A stretch of 64,000 nt of DNA. Source: UBA6107 sp964533735. Lineage in GTDB: Bacteria; Chloroflexota; Anaerolineae; Anaerolineales; Anaerolineaceae. The stretch covers positions 1-64,000 of the forward strand of contig CAZHMD010000011.1 of the NCBI GenBank assembly GCA_964533735.1, given 5' to 3'. A program made the translations under genes and the position numbers. Below, one piece after another: positions 54,223 through 62,659 of this stretch. The notes under the pieces are model-generated. The model did not search any database. It was not told the origin of the DNA and saw only the letters and a list, made by a program, of their open reading frames with translations. How positions within the stretch are numbered: the stretch's first letter is position 1; each line of letters starts with the position of its first letter.

Positions 54223-54270
54223 TTGACAAATGCATAATGTTTTTCTATAATGAGTGAGTAGTCAGTCATT
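54223..54270 (+). promoter_or_regulatory. Promoter with overlapping palindromic operator of the TetR gene
   Basis: TTGACA (54223-54228), 17 bases, TATAAT (54246-54251) is a near-consensus sigma-70-type promoter. AATGAGTGAG (54249-54258) and GTCAGTCATT (54261-54270) form an imperfect palindrome over the -10 box and start point, of the TGACTGA/TCAGTCA kind often bound by TetR-family repressors. Self-repression is inferred. Confidence 0.85.
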
Positions 54271-54295
54271 ATCCAAACCCAAGAGGAAGGGCAAA

Positions 54296-54874
54296 ATGGT
54301 CAGAGAACTTAGTGATGATAAAAGAGAACGCCTTCTTATGGCTGCCCTGCAGCTTTTCGCTGCCAACGGCGTTCAAGACACTTCCACCGCGGAAATCGCC
54401 AGCGAGGCCGGGGTCGCCTCTGGTACCTTGTTTCTTTACTTCCCCACCAAGCAACATTTGGTGAATGAACTGGTGATCCTGGTGAGCAAGCAGGAAGCCG
54501 AGCACATCAACCGCCTGCTGACCCCTTCCATGTCTGTACGCGATACTTTTTTTACCATATGGGATGGATCCATACGCTGGTTACAGGAGCACCCGGAAGT
54601 CTTTGAGTATTCTCAGCAGGTCAGGCATTCAGGCTTGATCTCTGAAGCTGCCACCCTTGAATCAGGCAAGTCCTTTAGTTTTTATTATGAAGCCATTCAA
54701 AAAGGACTTCAGGAAGGCAGCATCAAACCCTACCCAATCGACCTGATCGGCGGGTTCCTCTACCAGGATATCGTTGCTGTGATGAACCACATCCGCACGC
54801 AGCCTGACCAAAACACACTGACCGAAACCATCCAAAAAGGGTTTGATCTCTTTTGGGACGGAATAAAAATATAA
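54296..54874 (+). CDS. TetR/AcrR-family transcriptional regulator
   Basis: 192 residues. N-terminal HTH: LLMAALQLFAANGVQDTSTA, EIASEAGVASGTLFLYFPTK. The rest is a ligand-binding helical domain with WLQEHPEVFEYSQQV. ATG 54296 follows GAGGAAGG; the frame starts earlier but within the operator, so the later start is right. It probably controls itself and the small membrane protein gene 40 bases downstream. Confidence 0.93.
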   Translation: MVRELSDDKRERLLMAALQLFAANGVQDTSTAEIASEAGVASGTLFLYFPTKQHLVNELVILVSKQEAEHINRLLTPSMSVRDTFFTIWDGSIRWLQEHPEVFEYSQQVRHSGLISEAATLESGKSFSFYYEAIQKGLQEGSIKPYPIDLIGGFLYQDIVAVMNHIRTQPDQNTLTETIQKGFDLFWDGIKI

Positions 54875-54914
54875 ATAAACCAACACAGGTTGGAACTATT
54901 ATTAAGGAGATGAA

Positions 54915-55286
54915 ATGAGCAGTAAATTCTTGTTCGCCGGATTGTTTTTTGTTTTTATCCTTCTATCGGGCTTTTGGTTAAGCCGCTCGGGCAAACCAAT
55001 TAATACAGCCATCCTGACCATTCACAAACTGATCTCGCTTGGTGCGGGCATTTTCCTGGGCATCACGATTTACCGCATCCACCAGGCGACTCCGCTAAAC
55101 CCCTTGGAGATGGCAGCGGTTGCAGTGACCCTGTTATTCTTCATCGCCATGGTGGCCACTGGCGGCATGTTAAGCACCACCAAGCCCATGCCAGGTTTCG
55201 TCCTCAAGGTTCATCAGATCATGCCTTACCTGGTGATAATCTCTGCTTTCGTGAATATGTACCTCCTCCTGGTGCGCAAAGTGTAA
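54915..55286 (+). CDS. Small four-TM membrane protein
   Basis: 123 residues, four hydrophobic helices (about 5-21, 30-50, 67-88, 98-118), with His residues near the membrane faces (LTIHKLISLGAG, VLKVHQIMPYL) that could bind heme or metal. No family named with certainty. Strong ribosome site AAGGAG. It follows the TetR gene and is closed by a terminator, so it is the likely target of that repressor. Confidence 0.72.
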   Translation: MSSKFLFAGLFFVFILLSGFWLSRSGKPINTAILTIHKLISLGAGIFLGITIYRIHQATPLNPLEMAAVAVTLLFFIAMVATGGMLSTTKPMPGFVLKVHQIMPYLVIISAFVNMYLLLVRKV

Positions 55287-55315
55287 TCAATGCTCAACAG
55301 GCGGCTGCCGCTAAA

Positions 55316-55355
55316 AAAACACTCGTCACAATTGCAGGTGATGAGTGTTTTTCTT
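55316..55355 (+). terminator. Terminator of the TetR/membrane protein unit
   Basis: AAAACACTCGTCAC (55316-55329) pairs with GTGATGAGTGTTTT (55338-55351), one G-T wobble, followed by TTCTTTT. Confidence 0.85.
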
Positions 55356-55443
55356 TTAAACACTTATAATTATTTTGTCGTCACAAATCAAATAGACTGC
55401 CGAAAAAAGTATCCTTATCATCCAGGAAAGCAGGTAGGCAACC

Positions 55444-56004
55444 ATGGAATCTCACGAGCACCTCCCCTATGGTTTTATTGACCGTGTGATCATCACCGAA
55501 GCCGATATCCGTACGCGTGTAAAGGAATTAGGCGCAGAGATCACGCGGGATTATCAAAAGTCAGAGAAAATCCTGCTGCTAGGCTTACTGCGCGGCAGCG
55601 TGGTCTTTCTTACTGACCTGATGCGCGAGGTACGCCGGCCGATCACCATGGACTTCATGTCCATTTCTTCCTACAGCCAGTCAGAGTCAACCGGTTTTGT
55701 GCGCATTGACGCTGACCACAAGACGAACATCCGCGGATGGGACGTGATCCTGATCGATGATATTGTAGACACGGGTTACACCATTCGCACCGTGCTGAAA
55801 TTATTATCCGATCGCGAACCCAACAGCATCAAAGTTTGCGCCCTGCTGGATAAACCGGAACGCCACAAAGTGGATATTGCCATCGATTACCTGGGATTCA
55901 GCATCCCCGACTATTTTGTCGTGGGGTACGGGCTGGATTATGACGAAAAGGGGCGCAACCTGCCTTATATCGCCTCGATCGACCTGACCAAGAACGGAGG
56001 GTAA
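55444..56004 (+). CDS. hpt: Hypoxanthine phosphoribosyltransferase
   Basis: 186 residues, standard length. PRPP-binding motif VILIDDIVDTGYT (about 100-112), substrate region with VVGYGLDYDEKGRNLPY near the end and LLGLLRGSVVF for the N-terminal loop. It salvages hypoxanthine and guanine to IMP and GMP with PRPP. First gene of a three-gene purine operon; the purA start is 3 bases after its stop. Confidence 0.95.
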   Translation: MESHEHLPYGFIDRVIITEADIRTRVKELGAEITRDYQKSEKILLLGLLRGSVVFLTDLMREVRRPITMDFMSISSYSQSESTGFVRIDADHKTNIRGWDVILIDDIVDTGYTIRTVLKLLSDREPNSIKVCALLDKPERHKVDIAIDYLGFSIPDYFVVGYGLDYDEKGRNLPYIASIDLTKNGG

Positions 56005-56007
56005 GCC

Positions 56008-57306
56008 ATGCCGCTGGATATTGTAATCGGTGCCCAGTGGGGCGACGAAGGTAAGGGCAGGGTCGTTGACCTTTTTTCGGAAAATTCCGACCTGATCGCG
56101 CGTTACAACGGCGGGGATAACGCCGGTCACACGGTCACCGTGGGTGATAAGATCTATAAATTACACGTCATCCCGTCCGGCATCATTCACCCCAAAACCG
56201 TGGGGGTACTGGGGAACGGCATGGTGTTGAATCCCCAAACGCTTGTTGAGGAGATGAGCATGCTGCGCGGGGTCTCAGTGAGTATCACCCCTGAACGGTT
56301 GTGGATCTCAGACGCAGTCCAGTTGATCACCCCTGCCCACCGCCTGCTGGATTCTGCCCAGGAAGGCAGTTTGGGCAAGACGCAGATCGGCACCACCGGG
56401 CGGGGCATTGGTCCGGCTTACGTGGATAAAGTCGCGCGCCGCGGTTTACGCGCAGGAGAAATTCTGGATGCAGATCACTTTTCCGGCCGGGTGCGCGCTC
56501 ATTTTATTGAAGCCAACCGCCTGCTGGTTGACTGGTATCACCAGACCGGTCTGGACGTTGATGTACTTGTTACGCAATACCTGGAAGTTGCGGAGCAGTT
56601 GCGCCCATATATCCGCCGAATCGGTCCGCGGGTACAAACCGCGCTCGAGGAGGGCAAGACAGTCCTGGCAGAAGGCGCCCAGGGGACTCTGCTGGATCTT
56701 GAGCAGGGGACGTATCCTTACGTGACGAGTTCATGCACCACTTCGGCCGGGGTTTTCAGCGGCCTGGGGTTGGGGGTGCAGTCTGTCCGCAAGGTGGTGG
56801 GAGTGACCAAGGCATTTCAAACACGCGTGGGGTCGGGTCCTTTTCCAACCGAGATCGAAGGAGAGATGGCTGGATTCCTGCGGGGAACAGGTGAAAATCC
56901 GTGGGATGAATACGGCACCACCACCGGGCGTCCGCGGCGTGTCGGCTGGCTGGATCTCGTGCTGCTCAATTACGCGCGCGAGGTTAACGCCATCAGCGAA
57001 ATCTTCCTGACCAAACTGGACGTGCTCTCGGGTCTGGCGGAAATACCGGCGTGCGTAGCCTATCAACGCGGCAGCAATTCGATTCGGTCACTGGATTTCT
57101 CAGGGGATGCGCGCCTTTTAGCCGGATGCAAGCCTGTTTACGAAACCCTGCCGGGTTGGCAGGAAGACCTGCGCGCCTGCCGCCGTTGGCAGGACCTGCC
57201 CGAAAAAGCTAAAGAGTACGTCCAATTCATTGAGGCGCAATGCAATCTGCCGGTGAGGAATATTTCCGTCGGTCCGGAACGGCTGGCGCTGATCAGCAGG
57301 AGTTGA
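56008..57306 (+). CDS. purA: Adenylosuccinate synthase
   Basis: 432 residues. Signature GAQWGDEGKGR (about 7-17) with the catalytic Asp and Lys/Arg of the GTP loop, NAGHTV, GTTGRGIGPAY and TKLDVLSGL guanine-binding motif. It joins IMP and aspartate using GTP in AMP synthesis. The hpt gene ends 3 bases before, and purB starts 4 bases after. Confidence 0.97.
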   Translation: MPLDIVIGAQWGDEGKGRVVDLFSENSDLIARYNGGDNAGHTVTVGDKIYKLHVIPSGIIHPKTVGVLGNGMVLNPQTLVEEMSMLRGVSVSITPERLWISDAVQLITPAHRLLDSAQEGSLGKTQIGTTGRGIGPAYVDKVARRGLRAGEILDADHFSGRVRAHFIEANRLLVDWYHQTGLDVDVLVTQYLEVAEQLRPYIRRIGPRVQTALEEGKTVLAEGAQGTLLDLEQGTYPYVTSSCTTSAGVFSGLGLGVQSVRKVVGVTKAFQTRVGSGPFPTEIEGEMAGFLRGTGENPWDEYGTTTGRPRRVGWLDLVLLNYAREVNAISEIFLTKLDVLSGLAEIPACVAYQRGSNSIRSLDFSGDARLLAGCKPVYETLPGWQEDLRACRRWQDLPEKAKEYVQFIEAQCNLPVRNISVGPERLALISRS

Positions 57307-57310
57307 CCCA

Positions 57311-58702
57311 ATGACATCCTTTGAGAGTTACCAGAGTCCATTCAGCTGGCGTTACGGCTCCCCCGAGATGCGCACCATCTGGGGTGAAGAGAATAAGCGC
57401 CTGCTGTGGCGCAGGTTGTGGGTGACGATGGCTGAAGTACAAACCACGTGGAACCTGGTGACTGCTGAACAGGTTCAGGATCTTAAAGACCACATGCGCG
57501 ATGTGGATGTATCCCGCTCTCTTGAGATCGAAAAAGAAATTCACCATGACCTGATGGCAGAGATTAAAGTGTTTGCTGAACAATGCCCGCTGGGCGGCGG
57601 GATCCTGCACCTGGGTGCGACCTCGATGGATATCAAGGACAACGCGGAAGTTCTGCAGAGCATTCAATCTCTGGAACTCCTCCTGCCTAAACTGGCGCGC
57701 GTCCTCAGCATACTGTCAGAGAAGATGGATGCCTATGCCGCTTTACCGGTGATGGCATTCACCCATTTGCAGCCTGCCGAACCCACCACCCTGGGCTACC
57801 GCCTTGCGAGTTACGCACAAGACCTGCTGGCAGATTACGAAAATTTAGTTGAGCTGCGCCGCGGGATAAAAGGCAAGGGGTTCAAAGGCGCGGTGGGCAA
57901 CGCTGCCTCATACGTGATGCTGTACGGACTGGAAGGGCAGCAGCGCTTTGAAGACCTGATCAGCCAGGCATTGAAGCTGCCCTTTTTTATCGTCAGCACG
58001 CAAACCTACTCGCGCAAACAGGATTACGAGATCCTCAGCGCCCTTGCCGGATTGGCAGCCAGCGCCTATAAATTTGCATTTGATCTGCGCCTGCTGCAAT
58101 CTGAAGTGATCGGCGAGATGGCAGAACCTTTTGGCAGGGAACAGGTGGGCTCTTCCACCATGCCTTTCAAACGTAATCCTATTGAAGCCGAGAAAATTGA
58201 TTCGCTGGCGCGGGCAGTCAGCACTGCCCCGGTCACCGCGTGGAACAATTACGCCAACTCGCTGTTGGAACGCACACTGGACGACAGCGCCAACCGCCGC
58301 TCGTTGATCCCGGAGAGTTTTTTGGCAGCCGACGAAATAATAATGACATTGACCGCTGTTATCGATGGGCTGATGGTGAATCCCGCCAGGATCAAGGGAA
58401 ACCTGGAGAAGTACGGACCATTCGCAGCGATTGAACGCGTGATGCTGGCAGCCGTGCAAAACGGGGCAAACCGGCAGGAAATGCACGAGGTGCTGCGTCA
58501 GCTCAGTATGGCAGCCTGGCAGGAGATACAACAGGGCAACTCCAATCCCCTGGCGCGGCTGTTGCAGCAGGATGAACGCGTAAGCAGGTGGCTCGCGCCG
58601 GATGCCCTGCGCGGCTTATTCCTGGTTGAAGGCTACACCGGTATCGCGGAATCACGTGCACGCATCATGGCGCAGCTTATCCGGGAGCGCGTTAAGGAAT
58701 AA
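57311..58702 (+). CDS. purB: Adenylosuccinate lyase
   Basis: 463 residues. Fumarase/aspartase superfamily signature GSSTMPFKRNPIEAEKI (about 275-291), with THLQPAEPTTLGYR and GATSMDIKDNAE as the other conserved regions. Cleaves adenylosuccinate to AMP and fumarate and SAICAR to AICAR. Last gene of the hpt-purA-purB operon. Confidence 0.97.
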   Translation: MTSFESYQSPFSWRYGSPEMRTIWGEENKRLLWRRLWVTMAEVQTTWNLVTAEQVQDLKDHMRDVDVSRSLEIEKEIHHDLMAEIKVFAEQCPLGGGILHLGATSMDIKDNAEVLQSIQSLELLLPKLARVLSILSEKMDAYAALPVMAFTHLQPAEPTTLGYRLASYAQDLLADYENLVELRRGIKGKGFKGAVGNAASYVMLYGLEGQQRFEDLISQALKLPFFIVSTQTYSRKQDYEILSALAGLAASAYKFAFDLRLLQSEVIGEMAEPFGREQVGSSTMPFKRNPIEAEKIDSLARAVSTAPVTAWNNYANSLLERTLDDSANRRSLIPESFLAADEIIMTLTAVIDGLMVNPARIKGNLEKYGPFAAIERVMLAAVQNGANRQEMHEVLRQLSMAAWQEIQQGNSNPLARLLQQDERVSRWLAPDALRGLFLVEGYTGIAESRARIMAQLIRERVKE

Positions 58703-58894
58703 CGCCAAAAACCGATTTTCAGCCTCACCCCCCCGGGGTATAAAAGAACCTATTGAACTCATCCAGACAACCTGACTGGCAGACAGGGTATAATTTAATC
58801 AGGATGGCAACATTGAGAATCCTGAAAAGCTGTTTGATCAGATTACCGATCTCTGATTATCCGGATCTGTTTACAGAAAGATGAAGGAGATCTA

Positions 58895-60646
58895 ATGCGC
58901 CAGTCCATGCTCACAGATGAGCAATCCCGTTTCCTGCATGATGAAAAAGAAGTATTAACGAGCGCCCTGCTTCGCCTGGCTGAATTTGAAACACCGAAGG
59001 AGGCACTTGATACCCTGCAAAAAGCCATCCTGCAGTTGGATGAACTCTTCCTGCTGGTTGTGGTTGGGGAGTTCAACTCCGGCAAGAGTGCGCTAATCAA
59101 CGCCGTTCTTGGCGAACGCATATTGGCTGAGGGGGTGACCCCGACAACCTCGCGCGTCACATTGATCAAATGGGGTGAGCAAAAATCTGAGCAGGTGGTC
59201 GATGAAGGTTTTGCCGTGGTTACCCACCCGCTGCCGCTGCTCAAGGAATTGAACATCGTTGATTCCCCCGGAACCAACGCCATCATCCGGCAGCACGAGC
59301 GCCTGACTGAAGAATATGTTCCGCGCAGCGACCTCGTGCTCTTTACCACGTCCGCTGACCGACCGATGACAGAAAGTGAACGCCAATTCCTGGAGCGTAT
59401 CCTTGCATGGGGAAAAAAAGTGGTGTTTGTGTTGAACAAGACTGATATTTTCGAGGAGACTTCCGGGCTGCAGGAAGTGAAGGATTTCATCCTCAAGAAC
59501 GCCATCACCATCCTGGGTGATGCACCGGATCTCTTCCCGGTTTCCGCCCGTTTAGCCCAGCGGGCTTCGCTGGCCACGGACGAGGCAGAACGCAGCCAAT
59601 TGCGCGCCGCCAGCCACCTGGATGAATTGGAGCAGTACATCGACAAAACGCTGGATGATTCTTCGAGGCTGCAGCTCAAGTTTCAGAACCCCCTGGGTGT
59701 GGCGGAGAACCTGGTGTCGAATACTGCCAAATTGGTCCAGGCACAATCTGAAGATCTCAATGAGGATCAACAAACAGTCAATTCACTTGAAACTGCCATT
59801 GCTGCTTACGAGCGGGAACTTGAATTGGAACGAGCGCCGCGGCTGGCAGAGGTGGAAAATGTTTTAAATAAACTTGAACTGCGCGGACTGGATTTCTTCG
59901 ACCGCACCCTGCGCCTGACCAACATCCGCCATCTCATCAGGGGGGAGCAGGTGCGCGCCGCCTTCGAAAAAGAAGTGCTGGCGGATATTCCTCAGCAGAT
60001 CGAAGAACACGTTCAACAATTGATAGATTGGCTGGTGGATAAAGACCTGCACGAGTGGCAGCAGGTGATGTCTTACCTGCAGCGGCGCCAGGCACAAAAT
60101 ATTGATCGCGTTGTCAGCGACGGTCTCGGCAAGCAGACCAGACTGCGCCGCGAGTTGATCGCAAAAGTTGGCGCGAATGTCAAAAAGATCATCGAAAGCT
60201 ATGACCGCACGCGCGAAGCCAGCGAACTGGCTGCCAATGTTGAATCAGCTGTGGCGAAAACCGCCCTGTTTGAAGCCGGCGCTGTCGGTTTGGGGGCACT
60301 GGTGGCAACCGCGCTGCTTTCTTCAGCGCTGGATATTACCGGCATTATCGCAGCCGGCACCCTGGCAGTTGTGGGTTTCTTCGTCATCCCCTACAAGCGG
60401 AAACAAGCCAAGGATAATTTTAGAGAAAAAATCGTGGGCATGCGCACCAATCTCCTTGAAACTTTAACAGAAACCTTCACCAGGGAAACAAAAGAATCCA
60501 TTGCCGACCTTAAGGAAAATACCGCCCCGTACACCCGCTTTGTGCACGCCGAAAAAGAGAGGATTGGAAAAACCCAAGTCGTTTTAGCAGAGCTGCGCCA
60601 GAACTTATCAGCGCTGCGTGCCCGCATTTCGGAGGTCGTGAAGTAA
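58895..60646 (+). CDS. Dynamin-family GTPase (bacterial dynamin-like protein)
   Basis: 583 residues. GTPase domain: G1 GEFNSGKS (about 57-64), G2/G3 with TPTTSRVTL and VDSPGTNA, G4 NKTD. A long helical middle and assembly region follows, then a hydrophobic hairpin at about 458-503 (GLGALVATALLSSALDITGI and TLAVVGFFVIPY), and a coiled tail. Such proteins bind and remodel membranes, sometimes with a protective role. Only one is present here; many bacteria carry a pair. Strong ribosome site AAGGAG. Confidence 0.9.
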   Translation: MRQSMLTDEQSRFLHDEKEVLTSALLRLAEFETPKEALDTLQKAILQLDELFLLVVVGEFNSGKSALINAVLGERILAEGVTPTTSRVTLIKWGEQKSEQVVDEGFAVVTHPLPLLKELNIVDSPGTNAIIRQHERLTEEYVPRSDLVLFTTSADRPMTESERQFLERILAWGKKVVFVLNKTDIFEETSGLQEVKDFILKNAITILGDAPDLFPVSARLAQRASLATDEAERSQLRAASHLDELEQYIDKTLDDSSRLQLKFQNPLGVAENLVSNTAKLVQAQSEDLNEDQQTVNSLETAIAAYERELELERAPRLAEVENVLNKLELRGLDFFDRTLRLTNIRHLIRGEQVRAAFEKEVLADIPQQIEEHVQQLIDWLVDKDLHEWQQVMSYLQRRQAQNIDRVVSDGLGKQTRLRRELIAKVGANVKKIIESYDRTREASELAANVESAVAKTALFEAGAVGLGALVATALLSSALDITGIIAAGTLAVVGFFVIPYKRKQAKDNFREKIVGMRTNLLETLTETFTRETKESIADLKENTAPYTRFVHAEKERIGKTQVVLAELRQNLSALRARISEVVK

Positions 60647-60703
60647 CCCCAGGAAGATCGGGCAAATCCCCTTATGTGTAAATCAATTGAGAAGATACGC
60701 CAG

Positions 60704-60731
60704 GCGCCCCACATAAATTGGGGCGCTTTTC
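60704..60731 (+). terminator. Terminator after the dynamin-like gene
   Basis: GCGCCCC (60704-60710) pairs with GGGGCGC (60720-60726), followed by TTTTC. Confidence 0.85.
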
Positions 60732-61036
60732 GATTTCCAGGCACCGAACCACTGATGATATTGATGCGCCGTCATCGCAACTTATAGTAATTTAACAGGT
60801 CTTATTCGGGATTTTATCAGCCTCTTTGACTTACGATGTAAATGGATTATTGGCAGTGTTTCCGACCTAACCTCCCGTGTTGAACGGATTGGCGGGAGAG
60901 AGTTAAACCGGAACATGAGGAATTCGGCAAAATCGGAGTATCTAGGCAGACGGCAACTAGGAGACGCACTGTCAACTCGCCAAAAAGGTTAATAACGCTC
61001 AAGTCTGGAATTTTTAATCGGAAAACGGAGAATCAG
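60732..61036 (+). other. Gene-free leader before the repeat lipoprotein gene, possibly structured
   Basis: About 300 bases without an ORF. CTCCCG (60872-60877) pairs with CGGGAG (60893-60898), and CCGGAACATG/ATTCGG and GGCAGACGGCAACTAGGAG segments follow. I could not match it to a known riboswitch class. No strong promoter boxes were found. Confidence 0.45.
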
Positions 61037-61909
61037 ATGAATATAAACAAAAAGCAGCTATTTAAAATTATCGCAGTGTTTCAAGTTTTGGTCCTTTTTG
61101 TGCTTGCAGGGTGTTCCGTGCAACTGCCGGTAAACATCTGCCACGCAACCGGCGACGTTGAAACCCCCTATGAGGTTATCACGATTACCACCACCGCGGA
61201 CGTGGAAGAGCACGTGGCGCACCCCAACGACCTTTACCCGGTGCCGGAGGGCGGATGCCCGACCACCCTGGTGCAAGTGGATAATGAGAAGGTTTCGATC
61301 TGCCATGCAACAGACAGTTCCACCAAGCCTTATCGTGAGGTAATTGTCAGCGTTAATGGATTGAATGGTCACGGAACACATCCGGGGGATATCTTCCCTG
61401 CCCCTGAAGGTGGGTGCCCGACCAGTGTTTTGGAAGTAATTGAAGGCGAGATCTCCATTTGCCATGCCACCGGCGTCGAAGAAACCCCTTACGAAGCAGT
61501 CATGGTAAACCTTAATGGCCTCGACGGGCACGTAGACCATGTGGGAGATATCGTCCCTGCTCCAGTGGGCGGATGCCCGACAATCCTTCTGGATGTCGTG
61601 GACGGCAAAGTGTCCATTTGCCATGCCACCAGCAGTGAAACGAATCCATACAGAGAAATCAATGTGAGCGTAAATGGCTTAAACGGTCATGTGCAGCATG
61701 AAGGCGACATCATCCCGGCAACTGAAGGCGGCTGCCCTGACGACTTACTGGATACCGTGGACAACAAGATTACGATCTGCCATGCCACTGGAAGTGATAA
61801 GAAACCATACGTGGAGATCACGGTGAGCGTAAATGGCCTTAATGGTCACGGTAAACATGCAGGCGACATAATCCCCGCAGCAGTCGGCAGCTGCCCGTCA
61901 ACCAAGTAA
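61037..61909 (+). CDS. Lipoprotein of five Cys/His-rich 53-residue tandem repeats
   Basis: 290 residues. Signal peptide ends FVLAGC (lipidated C26). Then five units begin with ICHAT at residues 34, 88, 141, 194 and 247, a period of 53-54. Each unit has C-H in ICHATG/S, a PY motif, V-x-V-N-G-L-N-G-H, a second His two or three residues on, G-D-I-x-P and a closing G-G-C-P. Two Cys and three His per unit could bind metals or form disulfide-knit modules on the cell surface. I know single copies of this CHATG module in secreted bacterial proteins but no defined function. Ribosome site CGGAG. Confidence 0.88.
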   Translation: MNINKKQLFKIIAVFQVLVLFVLAGCSVQLPVNICHATGDVETPYEVITITTTADVEEHVAHPNDLYPVPEGGCPTTLVQVDNEKVSICHATDSSTKPYREVIVSVNGLNGHGTHPGDIFPAPEGGCPTSVLEVIEGEISICHATGVEETPYEAVMVNLNGLDGHVDHVGDIVPAPVGGCPTILLDVVDGKVSICHATSSETNPYREINVSVNGLNGHVQHEGDIIPATEGGCPDDLLDTVDNKITICHATGSDKKPYVEITVSVNGLNGHGKHAGDIIPAAVGSCPSTK

Positions 61910-62026
61910 GTTATTAAACGGTAAGTCTGGTCAACGTGTGCCCGACAATTTTTTATTGGTTTCATCACAAGGGCACACGGTGGTCATTTTGGCAAAACCC
62001 TTTCAAACCAACTCTGGAGGATTAAG

Positions 62027-62434
62027 ATGAAAAATAAATTTTTTGGTTTCACAATCTTGATAATTGCGCTTTTCATGATCGCGGGCTGCGCACCCGGTAC
62101 TGGCATTCAAATTACCACCCCAAAACCAATTACATTATCCACACCCGCTCCCGGCGCTCAAATTGATGTGCCCGGATTTAAGATCCAAGTCTATACACCC
62201 GGTCCAAATCCGTCGGCAAATACCGGGGATGCAAGCAATCGCATCGCGGGTATCCTGCAGGGATTATGGCACGGCATCATCTCGCCGGTCACGCTGGTGC
62301 TGTCCTTTATTAATCCCAACATCCAGATGTACGAAGTGCACAACAACGGCGGTCAATACAACCTGGGCTTCCTATTGGGTGTGGCAATTGTCTTCCTCCT
62401 GCTGGGGATAACCGCCGGCAGAAGGCGTAGATAA
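62027..62434 (+). CDS. Small lipoprotein with C-terminal membrane anchor
   Basis: 135 residues. Lipoprotein signal ending FMIAGC, a Pro/Thr-rich linker (TTPKPITLSTPAPGA), a region with IAGILQGLWHGIISPVTLVLSF, IQMYEVHNNGGQYNLGF, and a last hydrophobic helix (about 110-128) followed by RRRR. The helix-plus-arginine end resembles C-terminal sorting or anchor signals. Possibly attached at both ends. Ribosome site TGGAGG. Function unknown. Confidence 0.78.
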   Translation: MKNKFFGFTILIIALFMIAGCAPGTGIQITTPKPITLSTPAPGAQIDVPGFKIQVYTPGPNPSANTGDASNRIAGILQGLWHGIISPVTLVLSFINPNIQMYEVHNNGGQYNLGFLLGVAIVFLLLGITAGRRRR

Positions 62435-62581
62435 ATTTTAGCAACTGCTTTCCGTCTACATAATGAGGAGCCATCATTTTTGTTATCTTTTTTGCTATTT
62501 GATACAATTTGATTAAGCGTCTCCGCATGGTTGGACCTTGAAAACAGAGTGGTATTCGAGAATTAACCAGATATCTTGTAT

Positions 62582-62603
62582 GCCGGGAGAAATATCTCCC
62601 GGC
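62582..62603 (+). promoter_or_regulatory. Perfect hairpin in the superoxide dismutase leader
   Basis: GCCGGGAG (62582-62589) pairs exactly with CTCCCGGC (62596-62603) over a six-base AT loop. It lacks a T tract, so it is not a clear terminator; it lies about 57 bases upstream of the sod start and may be an mRNA leader structure. Confidence 0.55.
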
Positions 62604-62659
62604 TTAAGACCCGTCTTATGAAGAGCCAGAAAAAAACAGTAAACCAAAAGGAGATTAAG

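Noticed and set aside
60842..61036. Known riboswitch (c-di-GMP, cobalamin, glycine) in the leader
   Set aside because: The conserved core sequences of these classes could not be matched by eye.
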